Below are positions 11,483 through 24,120 of a stretch of DNA of 64,000 nt, one piece after another. Every line of letters begins with the position of its first letter. The stretch's first letter is position 1. Made by a program: the position numbers and the translations under genes. The stretch comes from Neocallimastix lanati (nom. inval.) (Eukaryota; Neocallimastigomycota; Neocallimastigomycetes; Neocallimastigales; Neocallimastigaceae), in the NCBI GenBank assembly GCA_016946835.1, contig JACVTC010000018.1:1643501-1707500 (forward strand), read 5' to 3'. The notes beneath the pieces are model-generated. The model searched no databases. It had not been told where the DNA came from and worked only from the letters and a program-made list of their open reading frames with translations.

Positions 11483-12256
11483 ATTTTTTTAATTTAAATA
11501 CATTTTATTAGTTAATAAACTAAATTTTAAAAAATAAGGAAATATTTAAAAAATCCATTAAAAAAAAAAAACAAAAAAAAAAATTAATAAAAACTAAAAT
11601 TTTAATATATTATAAATGAAATGTTTTATATACTATTATTAATGAAATATTCTTTATTCAAATCAAATTTGTAATAAGTTAATATATTAATAATTATTAA
11701 GATATTCCAAAATTTCATTGATTTTTATATAATTGAATCATAACAGAGTCAATTATACTATATATTATAATTTATTTATTAATATATTTTTGCATATATT
11801 ACCAGAAATCCTTTAAATTCAATAATATATTTCCAATGATTTAAATTATTTGGAGTTTTTAGGCCTTCCTTTTCTATTACCAATCAACTATTCATGTAAC
11901 ATTATATTTTCATAGAGTTCTTATTTTTATTCAAATAATCTTTATTATTTTAATCTATAAATTAAATTTTAATAACTTTATTAATTATAATTTTACTTCA
12001 AAGTTTTTTTTGAAAAAAGTTCATTCTCGTTGTATTAAGGAGTAAAATCGCTATGTTGATAGGGGTTGATTAATTAATATAGGAGTATTGATGATGGAAA
12101 AACTCTTCATTATTCGATTTTTTTAATTTAATGTAATTTATAATAGTCAAAAAAATAATAAAGATTTTTTTTAATGCAAAAAGAAATAAATAATATTTCA
12201 TTTATATTTTTATTAACAATTTATTATATATAAATTAATATATTTAACTTTTTAAC

Positions 12257-12287
<31 letters not shown>

Positions 12288-13579
12288 AATCATATAGTAA
12301 CATTACACTAATGATAAAAAAAAAAAAAATACAAAAAAGTAAAAATAAGAAAATCAAGTTGTGTTTTCTAATCTATTCTTTTACTGTCTCTTTTAAATGA
12401 ATTTTTGTCAAAGTCCTGTTATCATTATTTCAATAAAAGTTTTATAGACTTACTATCTAATTATACATTAAATATAGTATCATTTATATTAATATATTTA
12501 CAGAAATAATTATTATTTTAAAATTTAATATCAAAAAAAAAAAAATTTGATTTAAGATGACACGTGCTAATTTATACGAAAAATGAAACTTTAATTACAT
12601 TAAAGTTTTCTGAAAACTTAGTAAAAAGAAATGTGTTAAATTTAGTAATGTTATAATTTTGTAATGTAGTTTTTTGATTATGTAATATAACACCATAAAT
12701 AAATAAATATAAAAAAAAAAATAAAAAATAAATAAAAAAAAAAACTTTGCTATGCTATATATATTTGTTATATTAGATAATAATAATAAAAATAATTGAA
12801 AAAAAAATAGATAAAATCATTTTAAAAGTAAACAAATAACAATTTGCAATAACATTTTAATGCGCATTTTATTATAAGTTATATTATTATATATTATATT
12901 AAAATTATATTAATTTGTCATAGTAAAAATATAAATATATCAAAACTATAATAATTTTACTTTTAATAAAAGATTTAAAAATAAGTAAATAGCATATATT
13001 ATTTAAAAGGCACTTTGTGTTAATTGTAAATGTTTAAAAAGATATTTAATAATAAATAATAAAATTATATATTTCTGTGTAAAATATATTTTATACGTGT
13101 TTATTAACAAAATAAGATAAATTAAAATATTTTTGAGAAAATAACTATTTTTATTTTTTCCTTTAATATTTTAAGAATATAAATTTATTTATATAATTCA
13201 AATAAATAAAAATCAATAATAATAAAATTTGTTATTCTTACACATTATTAAAAATAAAAGACAACTTGAGTATTTTATTTGGAATAAAATTATTAATTAC
13301 TTAATATATTTTATTTTGAATAAAAATATTAATTACTTAATAAATAAAATATCAATTGGTGGAGAACAGGTCTTCCCAACCAGCTTTTGATCTATTCAAA
13401 ATTTTTTCTTATATTCAAATATTTAAATTTTTAAATTATATTTTATTTTTATTACTATGAGTAAAGATAATTTTATATAAATTTGGATAATAAAGTGAAT
13501 TTTTTGAGCCAGTAATTTAATTATTTGAATATATTTATTTATTGAAAAATAGCTAAATTATGATTTTTATTTTTTTATT
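11372..13579. other. gene-free AT-rich stretch with long homopolymers
   Basis: No coding signal was seen. It includes a 51-base poly(A) run at 11430-11480 and a T-run at 12257-12282. At 13353-13375 the sequence TCAATTGGTGGAGAAC resembles an LTR end (CA) followed by a tRNA primer-binding site beginning TGG. Confidence 0.5.
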
Positions 13580-13765
13580 TTATAATTTTTGAAATTTTTG
13601 TGTTTTTGTATGGCTTGAAAAATTTTTGTAAAAATTTAATTTCAAAAATTTATAATATTTATGATACCAATTGATAAAATTATTTTTGTAGGTATAATGT
13701 AATTCATATTTTCTCATGTGCGCATTTCCGATGATAATATCGATTGGAATATTACCAATAATCAA
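13580..13765 (-). pseudogene. possible LTR-element protease remnant
   Basis: The minus-strand frame contains NIPIDIIIGNAHMRKYEL, which resembles the C-terminal part of retroelement aspartic proteases (hydrophobic-G-x2-hydrophobic-x-KY). No active-site DSG or DTG was found next to it. The call rests on one short motif. Confidence 0.35.
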
Positions 13766-14119
13766 AAAATTTTCTTTAAAAAAAAATAAATAAAATTTAT
13801 TTTAAATTTTTATATAAAATTGAAAAACTAAATCACTATTTTAATTAATTATTTTTTTTTACCACTTATTCCTTTAATTATAATTGAATTTTTTTTGTAT
13901 TTTTTGTATTTAAATTTAATTTTTGTATGTACAATTAAAAATTAATGTAGTAATGTAATATTGAATTACAAATAATATTTTTTATAATTGAAATTATTGA
14001 TTTTTCTATTATTTTTATTTACTGGAATAGAACTTTTAAAATTAAAATATGGATTTGGTAATTGTTTTTGATTGTTGGAGCCAAAATGTAAGAAAACTAT
14101 AATAAATAATTTTATTGTG

Positions 14120-14384
14120 ATTGATATTAAACTTCATAAGCTCTTTTTGAAGTTAAAAATAGTAGAATTAATAATAGAGAAAGTAGGAATATTAACATTA
14201 GTGATAGTGAAAATAATAGTAACGTCACTAATAATGTAGTGAATAGGTAAATTGGTGAAAATCGTGTTAATTTAAGTAATTTTCTGAATAATGAGTGTAT
14301 ATATATATATGTAACGTGGTACTGATTATATAACTTTCTTCTTGATGGAAGAAATACAGACATTATTAATTTAAATCAAAAAAA
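14120..14384. other. low-complexity Ser/Asn-type open stretch
   Basis: The plus strand from about 14140 encodes a short Asn/Ser/Arg-rich stretch (INISDSENNSNVTNN) before a stop. The minus strand is open for 78 codons with a Leu/Phe-rich product, which is what the complement of such codons gives. It could be the edge of a retroelement. No function can be assigned. Confidence 0.25.
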
Positions 14385-14600
14385 AGGCATGGGATGTTTT
14401 ATTTAAGAAGTAAATCGTTTTTGGAGATTATCCAAAAACGCCATTCTTGGTGGATCTGCGGCTCCCTTTACAGAAATTATACCTAAGGCTAGTACTCAAC
14501 GAAGGTTGCTATTCCGATTGTATAAATGCAAACTAACCAGGAGAATCAACGCCAATACCTCTGAAGTAATCCGGAGGTGAGGTTTGTTGCATATGAACTT
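14385..14600. other. GC-richer island of unknown identity
   Basis: About 215 bp with clearly more G and C than the flanks, including GGTGGATCTGCGGCTCCC and AATCCGGAGGTGAGG. It has an inverted pair, CGTTTTTGG and CCAAAAACG, at about 14418-14442. No reading frame with recognisable similarity was found. It is probably part of a transposon or an old gene fragment. Confidence 0.5.
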
Positions 14601-15420
14601 TTTTCTGAATTTATTTATACACTTTATTTTGGATATTACTTTTTAATTCATATTATTATTTAAAATATTATTATGATCTAATTGGACAAATAATATTTAT
14701 TTTTTTTTATAATAATTTTTTTATTAAAAAAAAATATTCGTGTAATTAATAAATGAATAAAAAAAAAAAGATAAAAGTTCGCAATAATTATGGTTGTAAT
14801 ATATATATATATAACTAATATTAAAATATCATTTTTTTTTTTAACTTGATTATTTAAATATCTCTTTTATTAAAAATATTTATTCATATTAATTAAATAT
14901 TAAAAATTTTTATTAATGTTTGAAATTTTATAACATACTTTGCAAGAATTTAAAAGGTGTAAATGTAATAGATTTATTATTTAAATATTATTTTTTTTAA
15001 TTTTAATAGTTATATCTTAAATTATTATCTTTTACATCTTTTAATTTATTAAAATTTATTATTTTTATTGTTAAAGTTCAACATAATATTTAAACTTTTG
15101 TACATTAAAGTATTATAAATATTTATAATATTTGATTATGTAATATTATGCATGTAAAATATAAAAGCAGAATTATTTTATAAAATTAATATTTTGAGTT
15201 TTTATTAAAATATTTTATTAAATCATATAAATTCATAAATAATAAATAAAATTTAATTGAATAATAATACACTTTGTAGTGTACAAATTATATCTTATCT
15301 TATATTGACTTCTTTAACAAATTAAATATCTCAAATACCAAGAGACTTGTTATTAATTTTAATTTTCTAAAATGTTTTAATGATTCTAATCATTTTAAAA
15401 TGTAATTAATTATTTTTTAT
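14601..15420. other. gene-free AT-rich stretch
   Basis: No feature was seen. The segment around 14860-15000 resembles the reverse complement of 25930-26120 (shared AAAAGGTGTAAA-type block and ATCTCTTTTATTAA), so it is probably dispersed repeat sequence. Confidence 0.4.
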
Positions 15421-16117
15421 ATGTTTCAAAGAATAGCTAAAAGAAAGTATACCAATAATAATCATATTGAAGAGTGTTCGAGTTCATCGATTCCAATTGA
15501 TAATAAGGACAATGAATCGAATCCCTTCTTATAAAGATGATGAAACTAATGATTAAAGAATTATCATTAATAAATATTATGGAAATATAACGAAATCCGT
15601 TTTTGAAATTAAAGATTTCATATTAAATAAAGAAAATTTCTTAGATAGGCATGATCCTTTAAAAAGATATCTAATTGCCAATTATTTAGATTCCTACATT
15701 GAGAATGAAATTCAATTTTCAGAGATGAACAGAAGTTAAATAAAATCAGACAATACTGTTCAATCTATTAAAATATACAGTTTAGAAAAATCAAATAAAG
15801 AATATCTCCGAGGATGAAAAACTGTTTATAGCATGATTGACAGATTAAAGAAACGTTTTTATAAATCTGGTCAAGCATTATTTAATATTCTTGAATATAA
15901 AATTATCAATCTTAAATTAATTAATAATGATTATATTCAAAATGCTAATGACTTAAATAATCTCTTTGAGGAACATAAAAATGAATGTAACAAATTAAAA
16001 AGAGTATATTTAGACGAAGAAACAAAACTCTTATATGCTGTAAATAAATTGGATAAAATTGGCATAAACTCACAACCAATTTATCAATTCAAAACTTTTG
16101 ATGAACTTATAAAATAA
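15421..16117 (+). pseudogene. Ty1/copia gag remnant
   Basis: A frame from the ATG at 15421 (MFQRIAKRKY…) breaks near 15530. The match continues with FLDRHDPLKRYLIANYLDSY and, after stops, with a 94-codon frame at 15833-16117 rich in Lys, Asn and Leu. Order and composition fit a copia gag. One of the stops (TGA at about 15816, in RG-stop-KTVYS) falls where a Trp is plausible. No zinc knuckle was found, so the 3' end of gag is missing. The copia integrase end follows directly at 16119. Confidence 0.55.
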
Positions 16118-16118
16118 T

Positions 16119-16320
16119 TAAATAAAAGGTTGATATTTCTCATCTTAAGGTTTTTGGATGAAAAGCTTATTTCTATAACAATCACAAATCTAATAAATTT
16201 TATAACAATACTAAACTTGACATTTTCTTAGGATATGCTTCTGATTCTCTTGGCTATAAAATTTTGGATACTTCTATTAATTCTGTTGTTACATCCAGAG
16301 ATGTTTAATTCATAGAGGAT
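16119..16320 (+). pseudogene. Ty1/copia integrase C-terminal fragment
   Basis: The translation gives ISHLKVFG, then KLDIFLGYASDSLGYKILD, then VVTSRDV and FIED. This is the characteristic block after the copia integrase core (H-L-x-VFG-C…IFLGY…SRDVxFxE). The Cys codon position after VFG is a TGA stop, and there is a TAA before FIED. The integrase catalytic core is missing between this block and the gag remnant. Confidence 0.8.
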
Positions 16321-16546
16321 ATGCCTGGTAGTATTAACACTACTTTTTTCTGCTACAAATTTATTGATTTAATTATTAACTTCAAGGTTTCTTTAATTGA
16401 GGGGGAAAATATTAATAATAACAAATATAATATTTGTTCACAATTAAATAATCCTAATAATCCTAATCCTAAAAATAATAATAATAATAACAACAACAAC
16501 AATAATAATAATTATAAAATTAGCAATAATGATAATAGCAATAATG

Positions 16547-16642
<96 letters not shown>

Positions 16643-16930
16643 GCAATAGTGATAATAATAATTATGATAATAATTATAATGATAAAATAAATGATGATAA
16701 TGATAATGAATCAAAAATTATAAATAAATCTTAAGAAGAAGGTAATGAATATTCTAGTGATTCAGACAGTGAATCTTTAAATGAAAGAAAACATAAATAT
16801 CTAAACAAGAAAAGATACCGTAATAATGATTCAGATGATTCAGATGATTCAGATGAAAAAAATCTAACTTCCAGGAAAGAAAAATTAAATTCTAATAATA
16901 ATAAAAGATTTAAAATTTTAAATATTAAAA
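16321..16930 (+). repeat. Asn-rich linker of the copia element, with (AAT)n expansion
   Basis: The 137-codon frame at 16321-16734 becomes almost pure Asn at 16470-16650, encoded by AAT/AAC triplets that form an expanded microsatellite. It continues past a TAA as a Ser/Asp/Asn-rich segment (NDSDDSDDSDEKN) up to the reverse transcriptase at 16930. The position matches the variable linker between integrase and reverse transcriptase of copia polyproteins. Confidence 0.7.
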
Positions 16931-18430
16931 CAAATATCCCAATAACTTATCAACAAGCAATTAATTCATCAGAAAGTGAAGAATGGAAAATTGCAATAAA
17001 TGATGAATTAAAAAATATGTATGATAATAAAACAATAGAAGTGGTAGAAAATATACCTACTGATACTAATTTAACCTGTACTAAATGGGTCTTTGCCGAA
17101 AAGGATAATAAAAAGAAAAAGGCAAGACTTGTGACTCTTAATTGTCAACAAGTTACTGGTGAAGATTTTATAGAAACATATTCTCCAATAGTTCAAGCAG
17201 ACAGACTAAGACTAACCATCACTATCGCATCAAAATTTAACTGAGATTTGAAACAATTGGATATAAAAGCTGCTTTCTTGAACGCAAATTTGGAAGAAAA
17301 GAATTATTGAAAGAATCTTTATGGTGATAAAAATTTTAATACTAATAAATTCTGGCTACTTAAAAAAGATCTTTATGGTTTTAAACAAGCTGGATGAATG
17401 TGGTATAACGTAATATCACATTATATAGTAAGTATAGGTTTTAAAAAGTACAAAACTGACAAATGTCTCTTTGGGAAATACAATAAAAATAATAAATTAA
17501 CATGTTTACTAATATTATATGTAGATGATATCTTAATAACAGGAATTAAAAATGAAATAAACTATACTGTATATAAATTAAAAGATAAATATAAAATTTC
17601 TAAAGATTCTAATGCAACTAAAGTAATAGGAATAAATATTTATAGAATAAGTAATGGTTATAAAATAAATCAGATAGATTATATTAATAAAATAATAGAA
17701 AAATATAATATGAAGAAATCAAAACAAATAAAAACACCATACAAGATAATTAGAGAATATGAAAGAAATAATTCAAACTTAATAGATTCAAAAGAATATA
17801 AATCTTTACTTGGTGCATTACTATATATTGCTGTAAAGTCAAGACCTGATATAATGTTTTCTGTAAGTGAAGCCTCAAGAATATGTGAAAATCCAACAGA
17901 AGCTGATTATATAAATTTAATAAATATCTTACAAAATTTAAAAAAGGTACAAAAAATAAACCTATACATTATAATAAAGATAATAAATTTATCGGATACT
18001 CGGATTCAGATTTTACCAACAATGAAAAGACGAGAAGATCTATAAGTGGATATATATTTTTACTTGGAAAAAGTCCTATTTCATGAAAATCTCAGTTACA
18101 GAAAAACGTAACTTTATCTACTGCTGAAGCTGAATTTGTTCGTTTGACTGAGTGTACTAAATAAGCTCTATGGTTCAAAAATTTATTTAAAGAATATTTA
18201 ATCAAGAAATAAAATTTAAAATTATGATAGATAGCAAATGTATTGCAATTGCTCAAGATACAAATTCTTAAGGAAGATATAAGCACATCGACATAAGATA
18301 TAAATTTATTCAGAAGAGATTGTGAAAAAAAGGAAATTGAATTAGAATACATCATCTAACAGGTTTCACAAAGAAAAATCACATAATACAAGATATAGAT
18401 GGGTCTTATTTACTAAAATAAGGCTTCAAT
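16930..18430 (+). pseudogene. Ty1/copia reverse transcriptase-RNase H, nearly full length but broken
   Basis: The order of motifs is complete: SEEWKIAINDELKNMYDN (start of the RT domain), CTKWVFAEKD, ETYSPIVQADRLRLTI, DLKQLDIKAAFLNA, KKDLYGFKQAG, ILYVDDILITG (catalytic YVDD box, about 17517-17545), SRPDIMFSVSEASR, then RNase H (FIGYSDSDF, RRSISGYIFLLG, LSTAEAEFVRLTECT). In-frame stops include four TGA codons. Two of these (FN-stop-DLK, PIS-stop-KSQ) sit where copia proteins have a conserved Trp. A frameshift occurs near 17945. It is the best-preserved pol in the window but cannot be translated as one protein. Confidence 0.85.
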
Positions 18431-18469
18431 ATACAAAACTTTTATAAAATAATATAATATTGTGACGAA

Positions 18470-19050
18470 TATATTTAATAAAAATATAAAATATATAAGA
18501 TAAGATAATGGAATTGAGTTTTTGAATAACAATTTCGATGAATTTTTCAGTCAAAAAGAAATAGTTCAATAAGAGATTATTCGATACACGTCACAACAAA
18601 TTGGTAGAGTTGAAAATTAATATTAAGGGATGCAAAGCACCAATATAAATTTTAGAAAGATACTATTGATACACCTATCTACTTCCATAACCATCTTCCT
18701 CATAAAAGAAACAAGAAAAAAAGGTATATTATGAATGGCTCTATGGTCAACCAGTAGATTATAATAAATTATGAGTTTTTGGATTTCAATTTTGCTTTTA
18801 TATTCCAAAGCAATTAAAAAAGAAGTCTAATAATACTATTAACCTGGAAATATTCATAGGATATGATGATGTTAATCATACTGCCTACAGGATATATGAC
18901 ACTCTTGCAAACAAAACAATTTTTTTTTTTTTTTTTTTTTTTGAAGTTGAACCAGCTAACATTGTATTTTCATCTACCACTCCCACTAACTCTAATTTTT
19001 TAATATTTTATAAAGTCAGGGGGAATGGAAATATAGATAAAGAATAATTA
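18470..19050 (+). pseudogene. second Ty1/copia integrase fragment
   Basis: The translation gives DNGIEFLNNNFDEFFSQKEI and YTSQQIGRVEN (end of the integrase core, 18505-18615). After frame changes it continues with WLYGQPVDYNKL, VFGFQFCFYIPKQLKKKS and LEIFIGYDDVNHTAYRIYD (18740-18900). A 22-base T-run at 18921-18942 replaces the usual SRDV region, and EVEPANIVFSSTTPTNS follows. This is a different copia copy from the element at 15421-18430. It starts immediately after that element's RNase H. Confidence 0.75.
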
Positions 19051-19059
19051 GATATAAAT

Positions 19060-20239
19060 AATGAAGAAAAAATATTAAAAGAAATATATAAAATTTAACA
19101 TTCATTTAAACTTTAATGATAATAATTCAAATAAAAAGGTGTAGTTAATGATTTCAGTTTTAATCAAAGTTCTCTAGAACAAATTTTTATTAATTTCGCT
19201 AAAAATCAATTAAATTAGTTAATTCAGCTATAAAGTATAAACATTATAAATTTATTAATGATTAATGATTAATATATATATATAAATATATAAAAATTTA
19301 AAAAATAAAAAAAAAAAAAAGAAATTAAAATTCTCTAATAAAATAAAACATAACTCTATTTAAACTTTTAAATTGTATATGTAAAAAATCCATCAAATTT
19401 TAAAATAAAAAAAATTAATAATAATACTTAATAAAAATAGATAAAAATAAATTTAAATTGATAAATTTTAAAATAATAATAATAAATAAAATAATAATAG
19501 AAAATAGAAATAAATAATAATTATAATAATAAATAAAAATGAAATTAAAATTAAATAAAAAAATAAAATTTTTTTTTTCCAATTTTAAATAAATTATTTT
19601 ATTATAGAAACATTTCAAAAATATTTTATTGAATTTTCCATTTTCAAATTAGATATTATTACGTGAATATTTTACTTTTAGTTTTTATTAAATTTAATAT
19701 TTTTTAAAATTTTATTAATGTACTAATTTTTTTACTATTAAACTAATTAGTAATTAAAAGGTTTTTATTAAAAAAAATTATTTTTTCGTTAAAAAATATA
19801 AATATTGTTATAATAAATTTGTATAATAAGAAATACTAGAAAAAATTACATTTAAAAAATAATTAAATATACTTCAGTTTACTTTTCAAAAATTATAAAT
19901 AATATTAAATAAATTTAAATTCATTAATTATTTTATAGTAAATTAAAAAAAAATATTTTAAATATAATTCATTTAAATAAATCATTAGTTTATTAAATAC
20001 TTAATTTTTCTATATAGAAAAATATTTTTTTTTTTTATTTTTTTTTTAATTTTTTATTAATCAAATTAATTTTATATTTTAAAATTTGATTTATAATCAT
20101 TATAATCATAATAATAAAAATAATAATAATAGTAATAGTAATAATAGAAGTAATAATAATAACAGTAGTAATAATAATAAATTATTTTTAATATATTTTT
20201 TCTTGTTATTATTATATAATTGAATATTAAATTTTTTTT
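19060..20239. other. gene-free AT-rich stretch
   Basis: No gene was seen. A mixed AAT/AGT microsatellite lies at 20108-20184. The remainder is A/T-rich with several homopolymer runs. Confidence 0.5.
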
Positions 20240-20830
20240 ATAATAATTTAATTCAACTCTTAATCAAAAAAAAAAAAAAAAAAAAAAAATAATTGTAAAA
20301 TATAATTATATATTAATTAAAAATTTACAATAATTAAATAAAAAATATTTTAAACATTCATTTTTAATTTTATAAAAAAATATAAATATTAAAAAAAATT
20401 AAAATAAATATCATATATAATTAATTAATTATTTGTTTATTATTTATTAAATATTTACTATTTATTTTTTTTATATACACATTGATAAAAATTTGATGAT
20501 TTTTATTATAATTAATATAAAATTATATTTATATTTCATTTAAAATTTGATCAAAAATGATACAAAAAATAATTTATTTTAATTAAAAAAAAAAAATAAA
20601 ATAATTAATTTAAAATAATTAATTTTTATTTTTAGTGTAATAATCACCAATTTCAATTTAATATTAATTTACATTTAAAATTTAATATATTTCTAATTTT
20701 TAATTGGATTATTTATTTAAACCATTAAATTATTATTTATTAATATTGTTAATTTTTCCATGTTATTATCACAACAAATAATAATTTAATTAAAAATTAA
20801 ATTATTATATTTATATATATATATATATAA
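20240..20830 (+). repeat. duplicated AT-rich block, copy 1
   Basis: The sequence is collinear with parts of 34850-36150. Shared landmarks in order: TAATTCAAC(T/G)CTT followed by TAATTGTAAA; ATTTTACAATAATTAAATAAA; CAATTTAATATTAATTTACA followed by TCTAATTTTTAATTGG; and TAATTTTTCC(A/T)TGTTATTATCAC. The second copy carries about 530 bp of extra sequence (35520-36050). It runs straight into the satellite array at 20830. Confidence 0.6.
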
Positions 20831-21800
20831 TAAGGAAATTGGAGTCAATTGTTTAAATTGTATTTGCTTAACAAAGATTAATTAATATTATTGATACCAA
20901 TATTATATAAATAACTCATTTAATTCTTTAATAATATATTAAATTAATTCTTAATGATGTGAATATTACACAAAACCAGATAAATTATTAGAAAAGAAAA
21001 TTCGAGGTTATTATTTTAAATTGTATTCACTTAACCAAGATTAATATTAATGATACCTTAATTTATATAAGTAAGAATATTAATATTTGTTATGAATTCA
21101 TTAAATTATATATTATAGTAATTATTAATATTGTAAAATTAAAATAAAATTTAAAAAAAAAAAAATCAGTTGTTTAAACTATATTTTATTGGCATTATTA
21201 ATTGGCATTATTAATACAAATATTAATATATCAATAGGAGTATTAATATTTGTAATGAACTAATTTAATTGTTTCATCTTAAAATTCTAATTATTAATTT
21301 AAGAAATATGAAATTAGTGTTGATATATTAAGAAATGATTGTATCTATTGTTTAAGCTGTGTTTATTTGACTCTACAATTAATAGGAGTTATTGATAAAA
21401 AATATTATTATAAATAAAATTACTAATGTTTATTATGAAAATTTTTAATTTTTTAATTATAAAATGACAAAAATTAATTAAAAAATATAAATAAAAATAA
21501 ATATATATAACAAAAGTAATATTATTTCTATTATTTAAGCTTAATTAATTTAATAATAATAATTGATGTCATAGATCCAATTATTATTACAAATATAAAA
21601 TTATTAATATTTATTATGAAATCTATTGATTCTTTAATAAATAATGAAAAGTATTATTAATACAAATAATCAAAAAAAAAAAAAATAAATATGAAAATAG
21701 AAAATTTGAGTAAAAATTGTATTTATTTGACCGAAAGGGATTAGTTGGTATTTTTAATAAAAATAAACTTAATAATTAATATACCCTATGAACTATATTG

Positions 21801-21849
<49 letters not shown>

Positions 21850-22600
21850 CAAGTAAACTATTAATTAAAGAAAATTGAAATAAATCTAAGTATATTAAAA
21901 AAATAATAATAATAATAATAATAATAATTATATTATATATATTGTTTAAGTCGTTTTTATTTAATTAAATTAATTAGTATTTTAAAACCAAATATTATTA
22001 CAAATATAATTATTAAAATTCGTTATGAAATCTATTAATTCTATTATATATAATAAATAGTATTATTGTACTCTATAAACAATAAGAATCAATATATAAA
22101 AAAAAAAATTTGAGTCAAAAATTTATATAGTATGTATTTAAACAAGATTAATAGGCCTTAATAGTAAAAGTATTCTTATAAATAGAATTATTAATATTTA
22201 TTATGAAATATTTTGATTCTTTAATAATATATTATGGGGACTATTAAATTATGAATTAAAAAATAAGAAACAATATAAATGCGGTTCCAACAAATCCAGA
22301 ACAGTAAGAATTTTGGTCTTTAATTAACAATGATCTTTTTGTTGTTGGTGTATTAGTTTTTATGCTTACAAGAATTCTTAAAATAAATTTGAAAAAGAAA
22401 AAAGTATCATTAAGTCTATCAATTAAACGTTTAAATACTATTCAATTGATCAAGATTGTTTTTGTGTTAACTGATACAAACATTATTATGAAATTGATTA
22501 ATAATATTCAATACAAGATAACAAGATATTTTGATTTATAATGAAAACTATTAATTAAGAAAGAGTTCAATAAAAATAAATATAAATAAAAAATATATAA
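20830..22600 (+). repeat. satellite-like tandem array, about eight to nine units of 150-240 bp
   Basis: Diverged units repeat the pattern: a TTGTTTAAATTGTATTT-like box, a TTAACAAGATTAATAG/TT-like box, ATTAATGATACCAAT or AGGCATTATTAATA, then AATATTAATATTTGTTATGAA, then AATTCTTTAATAATATATTA. Unit starts were seen near 20850, 21020, 21170, 21340, 21530, 21710, 21945, 22120 and possibly 22440. Members in the opposite orientation lie at 22870-23390 and 38200-39100. One unit contains a (TTA)n microsatellite at 21810-21846. No coding capacity was seen. Confidence 0.7.
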
Positions 22601-22742
22601 TTAAATAATTTTATATACTTAAAATTTATTCAAAATTAATTGAAAAAAAATTAATATTAAGTATAGATATTATTAATTCTTTTTATATTAAAATAACTAT
22701 GACTGAAATATTAATACTATTAAATTAAAGAAAATAAGTGAG

Positions 22743-22777
<35 letters not shown>

Positions 22778-22869
22778 ATTTTGAATTTTGTTCAAAATTA
22801 AATAACATCTATAATTAATTATTTAATAATTATTACTTGATTATTTATTATTAAATAATAAGAATTTTT

Positions 22870-23390
22870 TTTTTTCTAGTTAATATTTTTTTTTCTAGTT
22901 AATAAAAATCTATATTATATTAACAAAACAATTAAAAAATTTCATAGTGAATATTAATATTCTTATTTATATTAATATATGTATTAATAATGCCTATTAA
23001 TTTTGTTCATAAATATACGGTTTAAATATTTAACTTATTTTTTTTTATTATATATATATTTATTTTATATTAATTATTATTATATATTCTCAGTATTAAT
23101 ATTTTGCATTATTTTATTAAATAATTTAATATTTTTGAATCAAATGCTATTAATCAAATTCATATTTATATTAGTATTAATAAAGCTAATTAATTGTGAT
23201 CAAACGAATATGAATTACAAAATTGACATAATCTTTCATTTTTTTCTATATTTATTCTTACTGAATATCTACAACGATAACAGCAGGTATGATAAATCGA
23301 AATGTACTATATACCAAATATTAATGATGGTATTAATATTTTATATTCTTTTAAATTTAACTAGGTAATATTTAAGTATCCATTTATCAT
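22870..23390 (-). repeat. inverted satellite units
   Basis: Here the same satellite boxes read on the minus strand: TTAATAGGCATTATTAATAC followed by ATATTAATAT and CACTATGAAA. The part at 23185-23340 is about 80-90% identical by eye to 39100-39250 (shared TTAATTGTGATCAAACGAAT and AATATCTACAACGATAACA). The plus strand is open for 121 codons at 23003-23368 with a hydrophobic product, but the second copy has stops there, so I do not call a gene. Confidence 0.6.
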
Positions 23391-24120
23391 TATTATCTAT
23401 AAAACTAAAGGTAATATTATCTCTTTCTTAATAAATTATTAAAGTATTTTATTTCATATATTTTTTTATATATATTTAAATATTTATTGTTTTTAATTTT
23501 ATTTATTTATTATAAAAATTATTAAATATTTTTATATATTTCAATTATTACTATTTTTTTAATTATATATATATATTTTTATTTCCTTGCTTTAATATTA
23601 AACAATTAATATTTTTATGCAATTTAAATTTAACTTTATATTTATATTTTAATAAATTATCATATTTATATTTTTTTTTATTTATTTTTATTTTTATTTT
23701 TTTTTTAATTTATCTAATCTTCTAAGCTATAACTACCAGTATTTATTATATTTTATTATAAATTTATAAAATATATTCAATATTTATAAAAATAACCTTT
23801 AATATAATATGAAACATATTATCTTATAATATAAAAAAAATTAATCAATTATTTTTATTTTTATTTTTTTTTTTATTTTTATAAATCATTAATCAATATC
23901 CATTTTAAAATATTTTAATTTTATTATTTATTTTTAATACTTATATAAAATCTAATGTTATAAATTTTGAAATTATGGATTAATCGATTCTTCATAATAT
24001 AAATTATTTTTTTTTATTTCCGGTGTGTACCGTTTTTAGTTTCAGAACCCCTTCAGGAGCAGCATCCCAAATATATATAAAAAAATATTAAATGTAAAAA
24101 TTGTAATAATGGTAATAATT
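23391..24120. other. AT-rich spacer with a short GC-richer patch
   Basis: Mostly T-rich sequence. At 24018-24072 a patch CCGGTGTGTACCGTTTTTAG…CAGAACCCCTTCAGGAGC stands out. Its reverse complement shares AAAACGGTACAC with 1083-1094, so it may be a piece of a dispersed element. Confidence 0.35.

Noticed and set aside
16520-16714. Tyr/His-rich minus-strand frame
   Set aside because: It is the complement of the Asn-coding microsatellite.
15816-18080. UGA read as Trp (altered genetic code)
   Set aside because: The same element and neighbouring intact genes use TGG for Trp, and TAA and frameshifts also interrupt the element. Mutation decay is sufficient.
23003-23368. 121-codon hydrophobic open frame
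   Set aside because: It lies in inverted satellite sequence, and the homologous copy at 39000-39250 has stops in the same frame.
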